Assembly (NCBI GenBank): GCA_001466705.2
Contig: LATX02000001.1
Span: 1,426,001-1,490,000, forward strand
Direction of reading: 5' to 3'
Origin: Moniliophthora roreri
Taxonomy: Eukaryota; Basidiomycota; Agaricomycetes; Agaricales; Marasmiaceae
Length of the DNA: 64,000 nucleotides
The number at the start of each line of letters is the position of its first letter. Positions within the stretch are counted from its first letter, which is position 1. The notes beneath the pieces were generated by a model, which searched no databases, had not been told where the DNA came from, and saw only the letters and a program-made list of their open reading frames with translations. Shown here piece after piece: positions 41,337-51,000 of this stretch. A program made the translations under genes and the position numbers.

Positions 41337-42830
41337 CTACGCGCGCCATGCGACGTGTACCTGATCCGTTCGGAATCTATAGCACCGTGAGATATGGCTG
41401 TGACGACGTAGAGGTTCGGAACGTACCGTTGAGTACAAGTACTCTTTCCTAGCGGTGTCTGGAAGCCCATTCGATAGCTGAGTAAGCCAGCTTGTGCAAT
41501 CATGATCCCATTATCAATACAAAATCTAGAAGGAAAAGGTGTCAATTCGGGCAAGGTAAGAAAACGTTGGACTACTTGCCGTTCATCTGTCGCGAAAACC
41601 TGCCCCCCACGTTCCTGTGCCATTACTCCCATCATTTCTTGCAGCCGCTCGTTACCTGTACATGATCTTAGGATACGCTTCCAACGCAAAAAAGGAGAGA
41701 CATACAGCCCACTCCACCGACAATCAAAACCTCCTTACTTCCGATATGTGCCATAGCACGCTCTGTAATCTCCACCAACATTGCAAAGACGGTTTCCTGC
41801 AACGAGAAACACAAATCTGCCGGCGTAATAACTGATTCATCTTTTTCCTCGTCTGGGGTGGGAGTCTGACGGAACATCTTGTCATTGGTGTAAGCCTCGA
41901 CAGAACTGAGAACACCAGACAGACTGATGTCCATTCCCTTCGTGGCGTAGGGCAAGGGCAGTAATCGTCTTCCTCTGTGAGATCTAGTGTAAATACCCAG
42001 ATGCAGCAGAATATGATGTCGGATACATACTTTTTAGCTTCTTGCTCGATATTGTACCCCGGACTTGGATCATTTCTGAGGCCGATAACCCTAGCAAAGC
42101 GATCAAGGCAGTTCCCCACAGCGATGTCCAGTGTCTCTCCAAAGATGCGATAACATTGCCGCGAATATGCTATCACTTGTGTGTTTCCCCCGGAGACGTA
42201 TAAAACTACAGGGTTCTGTGCGCCCGTTATCTCTCTGCCCATTTCGATATCTGATCCAGAATAATTCAGTTGAACCGACAAAACGGTCGAACCAGAATCA
42301 GCGAACGTACGTCCAACACAATGGTTCACACCGACGAGAGGTTTGTCAAACAGCATCGAGAGCGTACGAGCAACCAAAGCGACAGATTGTAATGGAGCTC
42401 CCATACCAGGCCCTGCCAGCAAGCGCTCAGTTATGTGTGTATGTGTCCAAAAAAGATGACTTGTCAGTGCTCCACCTTTCGTGTAACATATGCAATCCAG
42501 GTCGTGCATTGATATCTCCGCCTTTGTGAGGCACTCATCAATGACCTTCATAGCCCATTCCCGATGATGAAGCGCAGTGTCTCTTGGCTGAAATCCTTCT
42601 CCAGGAGGAGTAATATACGTGTGTCGGATGTTGGACAAAACTGTTGCGGAGCCGTCCTCTGAATGTTTGATGATACCGGCTCCCAATTTATTAGCTGATC
42701 CTTCAAGACCTAAGGCCAAGTAAGGTCGCTCTGAATGCCTAGAAGTCAGTTGCTAGTGGATCGCGACATCCAGCCCGAATAACGAACCTGGGTGTTTCAA
42801 AGGCGAGGATTTGCGTATTCTGCCTGGCAT
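41337..42830 (-). CDS. KAE1: KAE1/OSGEP, tRNA N6-threonylcarbamoyladenosine synthase
   Basis: A multi-exon gene of about 390 residues. Exon 1 (42830-42788) encodes [14 protein letters not shown] and joins across 42731-42787 to [19 protein letters not shown]. The active-site histidines lie in GVNHCVGHIEMGRE, where the second His codon is split by an intron. [67 protein letters not shown] and [14 protein letters not shown] follow the family closely. It is the catalytic subunit of KEOPS, making t6A37 in ANN-decoding tRNAs. The last exon ends at a TAG (41337-41339) after [11 protein letters not shown]. The start is 80 bp from the divergent FAM192A-type gene. Confidence 0.95.
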
Positions 42831-42910
42831 GTTGAATGCAGGTTTACTGTAACTAGTTTACTCGGTATTGATGTATTTGATCTTTCTCGTGATCCAACAA
42901 CACAAAGTCC
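42831..42910. promoter_or_regulatory. 80-bp bidirectional promoter (KAE1 and Fyv6-domain gene)
   Basis: Only 80 bp separate two divergent start codons. Any 5' leaders must be very short or overlap. No TATA box is visible; the sequence is AT-rich in the middle (GTATTGATGTATTTGATC). Confidence 0.55.
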
Positions 42911-43909
42911 ATGGACGGTGACGCCCCAATTCCTTCACTGTCTTCAGGTGCTGTCGGCTCTCGTTTCGTATCCCAAGATGACATAGAAACAGCCAGAGCA
43001 AGAAGAGAAGGTATGTCCGCTTTGTTTGCGAGCGCACGGGCTCAAGGGTCCTTGTAGAGCAATGGAAGGCAGCATATGCGAGGTACGAGTGTGTAGCTGT
43101 CGCCTCGTACCCTCGGTTACTCATAACTGTAATTTAGGTTAGGTCAAGAGCCACCTTCTCAGCAGCAGGAAGACGCATATGACGGTCGAAGCTTGGCTGA
43201 AGTGAGTGCAGTCATTCTTCCGCATGCTTCGCGTATTGACTCGACTTCTTTCCACCTGGTGCTCTGCTGGGATGCTATCTAGAAACTCGCAGCAAACAGG
43301 GTATGTCTCTTTCATTTTCAAGGTTACATTTGATACTGATACTTAACTCTAGGCCGCGAAACAAGAAGAATGGGAGGAAAAGACGAAGTTAGGTTCGTCT
43401 AATTTCCTCGTCAGCTGGTTGACCATCCCGACCTTTTGTTATCTCAGCCAATCAATTCCGAGCTCTCGAGGAGGACGAAATTATGTTTCTCGATTCCGTT
43501 CGTGAAAAGCAAGAGGAAGAGGAACGGCAGCGAAAGGAGCGGGATGGTGAAGAGGTCAAGAATTTCAAAGAGTGAGTCTGCTCGTTCTGTGTCGTGTCTA
43601 GTCCTTCACCTTCTATCAAGAGCCGTGGCAGCAAGGACACAGGCTTCCAATGGACCGCCGCCGACAACCACAAGTCCACCTCCGCCTAACTCAACCAGCA
43701 AAGCCGCCCCGCCAGCCAAAGCCAAGAAGGCTTTGAAAGGAGTAGTAATTAAGAAGAAAACAACCATTCCGAAGTCTGGTACAACTAGTGACAAGGGTAC
43801 AAAGGTCGCAGAAAAGCCTGCAGCGGAAACCAAAGCGGACGAGAAAAGTCCAATTGACGATACAGATGAACCCACAGCGAAAAGACGGCGAATTTCTGAA
43901 AAATCATAA
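42911..43909 (+). CDS. FAM192A/Fyv6 N-terminal domain protein
   Basis: Seven exons give about 215 residues. The conserved N-terminal domain of FAM192A (PSME3IP1, NIP30) and yeast Fyv6 is present: SRFVSQDDIETARARR, DGRSLAEKLAANRAAKQEEW, then ANQFRALEEDEIMFLDSV and REKQEEEERQRKERD. The remaining tail is low-complexity, with a Pro-rich part (PPPTTTSPPPPNST), then Lys-rich segments and a C-terminal nuclear signal (AKRRRISEKS). Fyv6 is a second-step splicing factor in yeast, and the human protein binds the PA28-gamma proteasome activator; both are nuclear. Splice sites used are all GT..AG, including two short internal exons. Confidence 0.85.
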
Positions 43910-44009
43910 CGGACTGAGATTATCGTTTACATTTCGTTTCCACTTTTTTTGTAACTATATATTACATGTCGCATGCAATGTCGACCCACGTCCGTGCTAC
44001 GTCCAGGCA

Positions 44010-45668
44010 TCATCTGGCCGTTGAGCTAGGTGTCGGTGTCCATCTCACTTTGCTCATGTCCTTTTCTTTGACCTTGCTGCCATCCCATCCGGCTGCTCTC
44101 TCCATGGCCTCTGCACGCCTTGCAGCAATGGTTCCCATAGTCGTGCGATTGAGAAGTCTCTTTGCAGCGGGTGTAAGATTACCTGCTGCCTCTGACCGTT
44201 TTGGTGTCCAGGATGGTGGTCCCATATCTCCTTTCTTTCCACCGGGCGTTCTCCCTGGAGTGTCACCCAATCCCAGTCCAAGTAGGCCTGCACGTGCTCT
44301 TAAACTCTTAGCCGCCTTGTGAGACAGCCTATGAGAAAGGACTTCTCTTGATGATGGGGTAGGTAAATGGAATGGTGTACTAGGTGGATGCATAATACTT
44401 TCAGCTGGGTCATCCGACTGCGATATGATGCGTGGTGTAGCGTTCAGCGTTCCCCATGTCATGAGCTGCTTGACCGCTGCAGGCCCAAGCTCAGAGGGTG
44501 TTGGTGAGGGTACATTCGGAACTAAAGAGAAGTTGTGTGTGGTGGGCGAATGTGGACGATCTAGTGCAAGAGTTTGAGTACTAGCCTTTAGGTAGCATGA
44601 GTGACTTATACGTACATGGTGTTCCCTGTATAGCTGCATCGATTCTGCTCCTGGTTGGACTGGGTGGAGCAGATAATGACTGGGAGTGACTAGTCGAATC
44701 ATCTTGCTCAGGAAGTCGTGTACTTCCATGCTGAATGCTTCGTTCCTCTCCTTTCGGTATGGTATCAATTTTAGGTTTTTCGTGATAGGGAGAAGCATCT
44801 GCGTCCGGCGGGAACATGAGCGAGTTCCGTGCCTGTAGAGACGAATGAGTTTTAGGATGAGGATCAGGGAAGGCTTACTTACTTTGAATTTCCAGCCGTC
44901 TACTCCAGCAGGGCGAGTGTCTTTCTTGGGAGCCATGACATCCACATCTCCCTCCCCCGATCTCTTCAAAACCACCTGCTTCCCTTTCTCATCTTCCTTG
45001 TCCTCATCCGACTTCGCTTCATCCACCTCCTCCATCTCTTTCTTGTCATTCTTTCCGTCCGTTATTAAGCCAGCCGCCGAAGGTGTCTCTATTACAAACT
45101 TCTCCCTAACTCCAGTGGCTGGCGCTGGTTCTATCAGCATTCGCTCTCTTGCTTCAATCATCCTATTCTTTTGCTCTTCCACCCGCTTCTGCGCTTCCCA
45201 AGCCCAACTCCACTTCTCTTTCCGCTGTCTATTCTCCTCATCGAGTATCTTCGTAAAACTAGAATTATCCTCCGACGTGTATCGTGCTTGAAACTGATCT
45301 AGACTGAGTTCCGCATCATATCGTGCCTTCTTTGTGGGTGGTTCACCGTTACCAGGACGGAGAGGAGTCTCGTACGGTCTTTCTCCGTATGGCGTCTGTG
45401 AGGGTGTTTGATATGGTGCTCTTCGATGACTAGAGCGTGCAGGAGTATCGCTGATTTGTTCAAGACGGCGCATTGAAGCGTTTATGAGATGAGGATCTCT
45501 TGACTGTAAGGCATCCAAGTATCCGTTTGTGGCATCGAGGTGGACTAGGGAGGGGAAGAAGTCACGGGCGATGATATGGGAAAGAGCCGCCGTGTATTCA
45601 TCCTCCTCGAGGACAAGCTGGCGGTTCAAGGAACGCTCTGGCGTTGTGCTCCTTGGGGTGGAGTCCAT
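44010..45668 (-). CDS. ESS2: Spliceosome-associated protein ESS2 (DGCR14/Bis1)
   Basis: Three exons (45668-44883, 44832-44616, 44521-44010) total 1515 nt, giving 504 residues. The family start is clear: LVLEEDEYTAALSHIIARDF followed by FPSLVHLDATNGYLDAL. The middle has LDQFQARYTSEDNSSFTKIL, ENRQRKEKWSWAWEAQ and GWKFKARNSLMFPPDA, and the third exon begins with the conserved GTPF context. The C-terminal TPAAKRLLNRT and the Ser/Thr-Pro motifs resemble phosphorylated splicing proteins. ESS2 is a nuclear component of the catalytic (C-complex) spliceosome. The second intron is long for this window (44522-44615, 94 nt). Confidence 0.92.
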   Translation of the reverse strand: MDSTPRSTTPERSLNRQLVLEEDEYTAALSHIIARDFFPSLVHLDATNGYLDALQSRDPHLINASMRRLEQISDTPARSSHRRAPYQTPSQTPYGERPYETPLRPGNGEPPTKKARYDAELSLDQFQARYTSEDNSSFTKILDEENRQRKEKWSWAWEAQKRVEEQKNRMIEARERMLIEPAPATGVREKFVIETPSAAGLITDGKNDKKEMEEVDEAKSDEDKEDEKGKQVVLKRSGEGDVDVMAPKKDTRPAGVDGWKFKVSKPSLILILKLIRLYRHGTRSCSRRTQMLLPITKNLKLIPYRKERNEAFSMEVHDFLSKMIRLVTPSHYLLHPVQPGAESMQLYREHHVRISHSCYLKASTQTLALDRPHSPTTHNFSLVPNVPSPTPSELGPAAVKQLMTWGTLNATPRIISQSDDPAESIMHPPSTPFHLPTPSSREVLSHRLSHKAAKSLRARAGLLGLGLGDTPGRTPGGKKGDMGPPSWTPKRSEAAGNLTPAAKRLLNRTTMGTIAARRAEAMERAAGWDGSKVKEKDMSKVRWTPTPSSTAR

Positions 45669-45878
45669 GGTCGTTGGTCAAAATTCTAGTGCCGCACGTG
45701 ACTTATATACAGCAGCTTTCAAGATCATATTGTCCAGGTAGATACTCGAAAGGTATGTAAAGCCCAAGTCCAAAAACAGTGATCTATCACAGGGTATCTG
45801 CGTGCGTCGTAGGTATCATCGAGATATCTACGTTGTAATCCATGACAGTCCGTGGCATAACAACATAACTTGTTGTGT

Positions 45879-47789
45879 TCAGAGGAGAGAAGCAACGACA
45901 GCAGAAATGATAAGAACTATGCCTGTACTGAAAGCGTGACTGGAAACGGCACTATTTGAGCCAGTGGCTGAAGCGCCGGCAGCGGAACTTGCACCGGAGG
46001 CGGTAGTATTGCCAGTAGAGGTAGTGTTGCCAGTAGAGGTAGCGTTGCCACCAGCCTTTTCCTCAGCAAGTTTCTGGAAGGCAGCGAAACTCTTCGGTGA
46101 GTCCTCAACAGAGTTGACTGCGAAAACCATTCCAGCACCACAGTGGCTCTTGGGTGCCTTCTGACGGCACTATCATAAAGATCAGGTGAGCGGGTAGGTA
46201 AAGATGAGTTGGAGCAATGAACGCACGTAGAACCAAAGAGGAGCGGTCTCCGTGACGGTGAAATTCCAGGTGGGGAACGAGGTAGCATCGTCGGCAACGG
46301 CGAAGCTGTTTAGTCGATACTTCAGTGCCAATCCTGTTACAGGCATACTGCGACTTACAATTCAGACATACCACCACCTTCAAGAGGAGAGCAAGGGCTA
46401 AAAACGAATTCTGTAAGAGGCAAAAATGGGCACAAGTTTCTCAGACGTACTCGTTGAAGGTGGACTGGACAACACTGTGGTTCTTCTGTTGGCTAATAAT
46501 CGAATTTGATTAGTGCCTGAAGGGCTTGATGAGTAGCGAATGCCTACAATTCGAAGACAATGACATCGCGAGGAGCAGCAGACACACGAGGAGGGTCGAA
46601 GATGAGTTTGCCTCCTGTACCACCGACCGTGACCTTGATCGTCGATCCGTTGACTGATACGGGAGTCGCGGCAGGGGAACCCGGGTAGGACGAGTAAGTT
46701 GTGGTCCAGGTCGAAGACTCGACAGTGACAGGGACAGTGACCAAAGTGGGTTCAGCTTCTGGGGGAGCTGAAAACAACACGTCAACTTTCTGTGAATCGT
46801 CCTGAGACGTTTACGTACCGGTTGTTGGGGAGCCATAGCCTCCTCCATAGCCTCCTCCATAGCCACCGCCGTATCCGCCAGCAGCAGAGGAAGAAGCTGC
46901 TTCGGCATCCGCTTTCAATTTGGCACCAATGTCTAGGGCAGACTGCTTGAAAGCACCGAAAGAGTTGGGTGCACCGTCTACAGGAAAATAGGAACTTAGA
47001 TATCAAAATAAGATAAACAGAAAGCTGATTACCTGGACCACAGTTGACCGAGAAAACCTAGGATACATGTCAGAGCTGAGACTAGTGCATGATGTTCTTT
47101 GCTTACCATTCCAGCACCTGAATACGGATAGCATCATTACGTATACACTGAGGTTTTGCATGGTGAAACTTACCACAGTGGCTAGCGGGCAAGTTTGCTG
47201 CCTGGGCACAGAAAAACCAGAGAGGCTGTGTCTGGGTAAGGGTGAGGAGATGCAATGCAAAGATGATCAAAGTCGACATACATCTTCAACAGTGATCGTG
47301 TATGTTGGTAGATTGTCAGTCTGATTGGCAGGGACGGGCACGCTAAAAATATATGATCAACTTCAGACCCGCAGAAGGAAAGTCAAGACGCTGACAATCC
47401 TGAATTGAAGCCTCCGTCCTTTGCAGAGCAAGGCTACAATAGATGGATCATCAGGATACGTTTGCGTTCAATGCATGAAAATTCTCACGCTCGCCAAACT
47501 ACTTTGGGTAACCTTATTATTCAAAGTTGAGAAAAGCGGCACAAAGTGACCAGAGCAGTGGACTTACGGAATGGTTTTTCGCGACGAAATGGAAGACAAC
47601 CTGGTCCCCAGGCTGAGCAGACTGCAAATCGCAAGTCAGTATCGGGGTGAACACGGGTGCTCTAGGGGCACGTACAATCGCCTCTGGCTCGAAAAGTAAT
47701 CCTCCTTTACCAACTTGAACGTCATAAATTGCAGCAGAAGCAAAGGGCAATAAAACCAGGCCCAAAGAGAATACGACTGTGGAGAACAT
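45879..47789 (-). CDS. GPI-anchored extracellular double-cupredoxin protein
   Basis: One multi-exon gene of roughly 430-450 residues. A signal peptide (MFSTVVFSLGLVLLPFASA) precedes cupredoxin domain 1, with KNHSV, SPCSAKDGGF, PLWFFC and HCGAGMVFSVN. A Gly/Tyr-rich linker (GGYGGGYGGGYGSP) follows, then domain 2 with QKNHSVVQSTFNEPC, PLWFYC and HCGAGMVFAVN. Each domain keeps the His-Cys-His-Met set expected for a type 1 copper site. The end has N-glycosylation-rich repeats (NATSTGNTTSTGNTT) and a hydrophobic tail (FSTGIVLIISAVVASLL), typical of GPI addition. Single-domain relatives are common among secreted proteins of mushroom-forming fungi; their role is unknown. Treating the two domains as one gene rests on an in-frame linker exon and the lack of a second signal peptide. 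Confidence 0.85.
46003..46049 (-). repeat. 18-nt tandem repeat in the GPI stalk
   Basis: Two and a half copies of an 18-nt unit (GTAGTGTTGCCAGTAGAG on the plus strand) encode tandem N-glycosylation sites (NTTSTG) in the stalk of the cupredoxin protein. Such units can change copy number between strains. Confidence 0.8.
46833..46876 (-). repeat. Gly-Gly-Gly-Tyr linker repeat
   Basis: A 12-nt unit (CCATAGCCTCCT on the plus strand) is repeated about three and a half times and encodes GGGY repeats linking the two cupredoxin domains. Confidence 0.75.
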
Positions 47790-48584
47790 CGCTAGCGACT
47801 GTTTTTGGATGTCAAGGAAGGGATCTGAGGGTCTTTGTCCAGAAAGAGAGGCCGAAGAAAGAAAAGAAAAAAAGAGGAAAGAACGAGAGTGAGGAGGTGA
47901 GGGAGGAGGTGAGGGGATGAAGAAAGCTAAAATTGCTTCGCAATGCCTTTTGTGGCCTTTTTGTATTCATTCATGTCCGTTCCCGTCCCCTTTGTTTATT
48001 GATCTCGATTCCTATTGGTCAGCGCCATCCCATATGGATGATGCATGGTGATTGGACTAAAGACAGGCGACAGATTGCCGCGCTTCCAACCAAATGCGTT
48101 GCCCGTCCGCCCATATCTCTTGCTTCAGAGTCATCTGTATATGCAGCGTAACAAGTAATCAGCTTCAGCTTCGTCTTGGGTCCCCAGAAGAACGAGTCGG
48201 GGGGTTCCATCTTGGTGGAATAAATACGCAGATTAAAAACAGAACCAGAACAGCGGTAAAGCTACGTCCTTCATAGCAACCACCCTTTCCCAGGTCTAGA
48301 ACCATTCAAGTAGCAGAGCACAGCGAGCAAGCAGACAACGGGAATGTTCAGAGGGAATCAAGAATCGGAGTCTAAAGGTTTTGTTGATCTCAAGTGCGGT
48401 ACACCACCTGAAGCTGGCGGCCGTACACGTGCACCGCATGTAAGTAGTGTAAGGTATTAGTGCACCCCTCTCGAATCGCTACAATGATCAATATAGTCAA
48501 GTAAAATACAAAATCGTACAGCTTGAAAAGAAATGAGAGCGTCCTTGAGCGCGTATATGAAGTTGAATAACACCACCCTTGAAA
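47790..48584. promoter_or_regulatory. Upstream region of cupredoxin gene with two CCAAT boxes
   Basis: This 795-base stretch contains the promoter of the minus-strand cupredoxin gene and, at its right end, the 3' region of the SAP-domain gene. Directly upstream of the start (47820-47925) the minus strand is almost pure pyrimidine, a feature of strongly expressed fungal genes. Two CCAAT boxes in the gene's orientation lie at 48014-48018 and 48051-48055, about 225-265 bp upstream. No gene is supported. Confidence 0.45.
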
Positions 48585-50784
48585 TCAAAAACCCCCGCCT
48601 CCTGTCCAAAACCCGCTACCAACACCTTCCACTCCAAAATCACCAAAACGTGTATCGCTTTCTACCTCTGTCCCATACATGGTCCTTTTCACAGCTGAGA
48701 CGTCAGAGTCCAGGTCTTCTATTGGAGAGAGCCCTGCGTGAAAATCCAAATCGTTATTATCGGGCTCACGCCGCGTTAAAGCAGTAGGATTAATAAAATT
48801 GATATTCTCCTGACGTGGTGTGCGTGTTGATGGTGCCGAGGTCGAGGCCGTCCGTGATCGGGGTTGCGACAGACCAAAAGATTGAAAAAGATCCATAGGG
48901 TCTCCATTGTTACTGTGTATTATCTCTGGAACTGAACTTCCAGGAGTTGGTGACTGTGGCGGCTCAGGATAGGGAAAATTCTGCATCTGAAAGGCAGCTG
49001 CGTGGGGAGTGGGGGGAACCGGGAGGAAGTTAAAGGTAAATGGACGGTGATTTTCTGCGGCATTTTGCGTCGAGGGGATTCTAGAGGGTCCAGCACTCTC
49101 CTCGGGACTCGCCGCCGCATAGAACCTTGGCAGTGGTGTTGTCGGAGGTGGAGGATCAACATACGAGGCACCTTGAGGCTCTGGCCCCCTGTAGACAGAG
49201 AAGCCTGGCCGATGAGGAGCATCATCATTATCATCTGCAGCTGCTGGGCTCTGGGCGCTGGGGCCACTCTCCGATTGTGTACCTTCGGTTGGCGTAATCC
49301 GAGCCTTCTTCTTGTTTGGTCGTAAAACCTTCCGTGCAAGTTCGCCCTCGGAGTATCGACTCTCGTCGCCTTCTTCGACGACATCTGTAATGCTGCTTAC
49401 TGTCGAATCACGAGGCCTTTTCCCGAGTAAACTCGGAGCAATGCCAGGATGGAGTGTCGATGGGGCATCACAAGGACGTCCAGTAGTTGGGTTGCTGAGT
49501 CTATTTCTAGAATACTCGATGAGCTTCACTTTCAAGAAAACCAGAGACGACTTACTGTTGGGTGTTAGTCGGAGTTATGAAACCAGAGGCCATTTCAATG
49601 TCAGAAACTGGCGAGTGCCCTGATTGACGATTTAGAGTATTCCTCAATTCCAACATTTCAGCTTTGAGCGAGTTGACGGTACTGGCTGTCTCCCGTAATT
49701 CTCGAACTTCGGCCGTTAAGATATCGACCTTCTGTTTCCATACGTCCATCTCCGTAACTTGTGTTGCTAACTGTGCGAGTTCAACATTGAGGGCCTTATA
49801 TTGATCCAACTCTGCTCTTAGTGCTTGAAGTTGTTGATGAAGCGGCTGCAGCTGAAAGAGACGTCGTGAGTAGCATGCGTGTAAATTTCGTTGGTCAACT
49901 CACAGCGTCATTGATACGTTTCTCAATGTCCTGATCATGTATTGGCGTGATATTGGGCACTTCATTTGAGGGCGGGTCCTCATGGACTGGAGAGGCATTC
50001 GCGCTCGCTCCCTGATCTTCATTGTATATCAGATGTGGAGTCGGAGGAATGGAGGCAGGATAATTGCTAGTGGCTTGCTCCTGATCTAAGAAGCATAACA
50101 GTCAGAAATTTCCGAGGGAATGAACCGCATGGTATACACACCTTCTGCTTCCTCTGGTATAGTCTCTTCCACGGGTATCGTACCCCTGCTCGCTTTGCCT
50201 CTCTTCGACTTTGACACGCTTAAAGACCTGGTAATTGCTCGAGCACCCCCACCTCCTGCAGCTACTGGCCTCCCGACACCGAGCCGAAATTGAGTGTCTT
50301 TTGCCTTTCGTGTTCGCGGCAGAGGTGGGGGTTCTGCTGGTGGTTCTTCAAGCGTTTGCGGATCTGCACCGTTGGCCACCTCCTCAGGACTATGTGTTTC
50401 GTTATTCGCCTGCTCATCCGCCTCGTCATCGGTGTCGTGGATGATCATAGAACTGATTCGTGGAGCGGTGTTGCGACTAGAAACCCGCGTCGACACTGAA
50501 CGTCGACTCTCTTGCACTGGCGCAGCTCTCGTATGAGGTTTACTAGTAGAATATTAGAATTGTCAGATTGAGAAAAGGAACGGAAGAAAAGCTGAAAGCA
50601 TACGATGTCTCGAGCAATAGTTCAATCAAAGCTTCCGTTTTGAGGTTTGCTTTAACACCATAGTCCTAATTTGAGGAGAGTTAGAGAAAGTAATTCATCC
50701 CATGACTTCAAGTAAATGTACTTTGCATAGCTTTTGAAGATCTGCGCGCTTCAAGGACTCGAGTTGAGAGCGAGTATGACCCAT
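48585..50784 (-). CDS. SAP-domain protein, probably nuclear
   Basis: A multi-exon gene of about 590 residues. The start MGHTRSQLESLKRADLQKLC joins across a short intron to DYGVKANLKTEALIELLLET, a SAP domain (two-helix DNA-binding motif) at residues 5-40. Then come a Ser/Arg-rich region, an acidic stretch (HDTDDEADEQANNETHSPEE) and a basic patch (SVSKSKRGKASRG). A coiled coil follows (YKALNVELAQLATQVTEMDV, VRELRETASTVNSLKAEML), and the C-terminal 300 residues are Pro-rich and disordered with a nuclear-signal-like LRPNKKKARI. SAP proteins act in chromatin organisation, repair or RNA processing. No enzymatic domain is visible. I chose the ATG at 50784 because the SAP helix begins right after it. 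Confidence 0.82.
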
Positions 50785-51000
50785 TAAAGAGACGCGAAGG
50801 CGGAAGTTGAATTGACACTCTAGTAGTGTCACACTTGTTGATGTTTCGACGTAACGGTCACGCGCTCCCATGTCAATCGTGCCGAAATGTGGACCGTCGG
50901 TCCGAACCATTTTCCCATCGAGTATATGCACCCTTCCGCACATTGCAGGTCAGTTTCCCCGTTCAAACCTTCCCCTCCGCGGCTACACACACGATTCTCA

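Noticed and set aside
46100..47789. Two separate single-domain cupredoxin genes
   Set aside because: Only one signal peptide and one GPI-type tail are present, and a linker exon joins the domains in frame; one gene is more economical.
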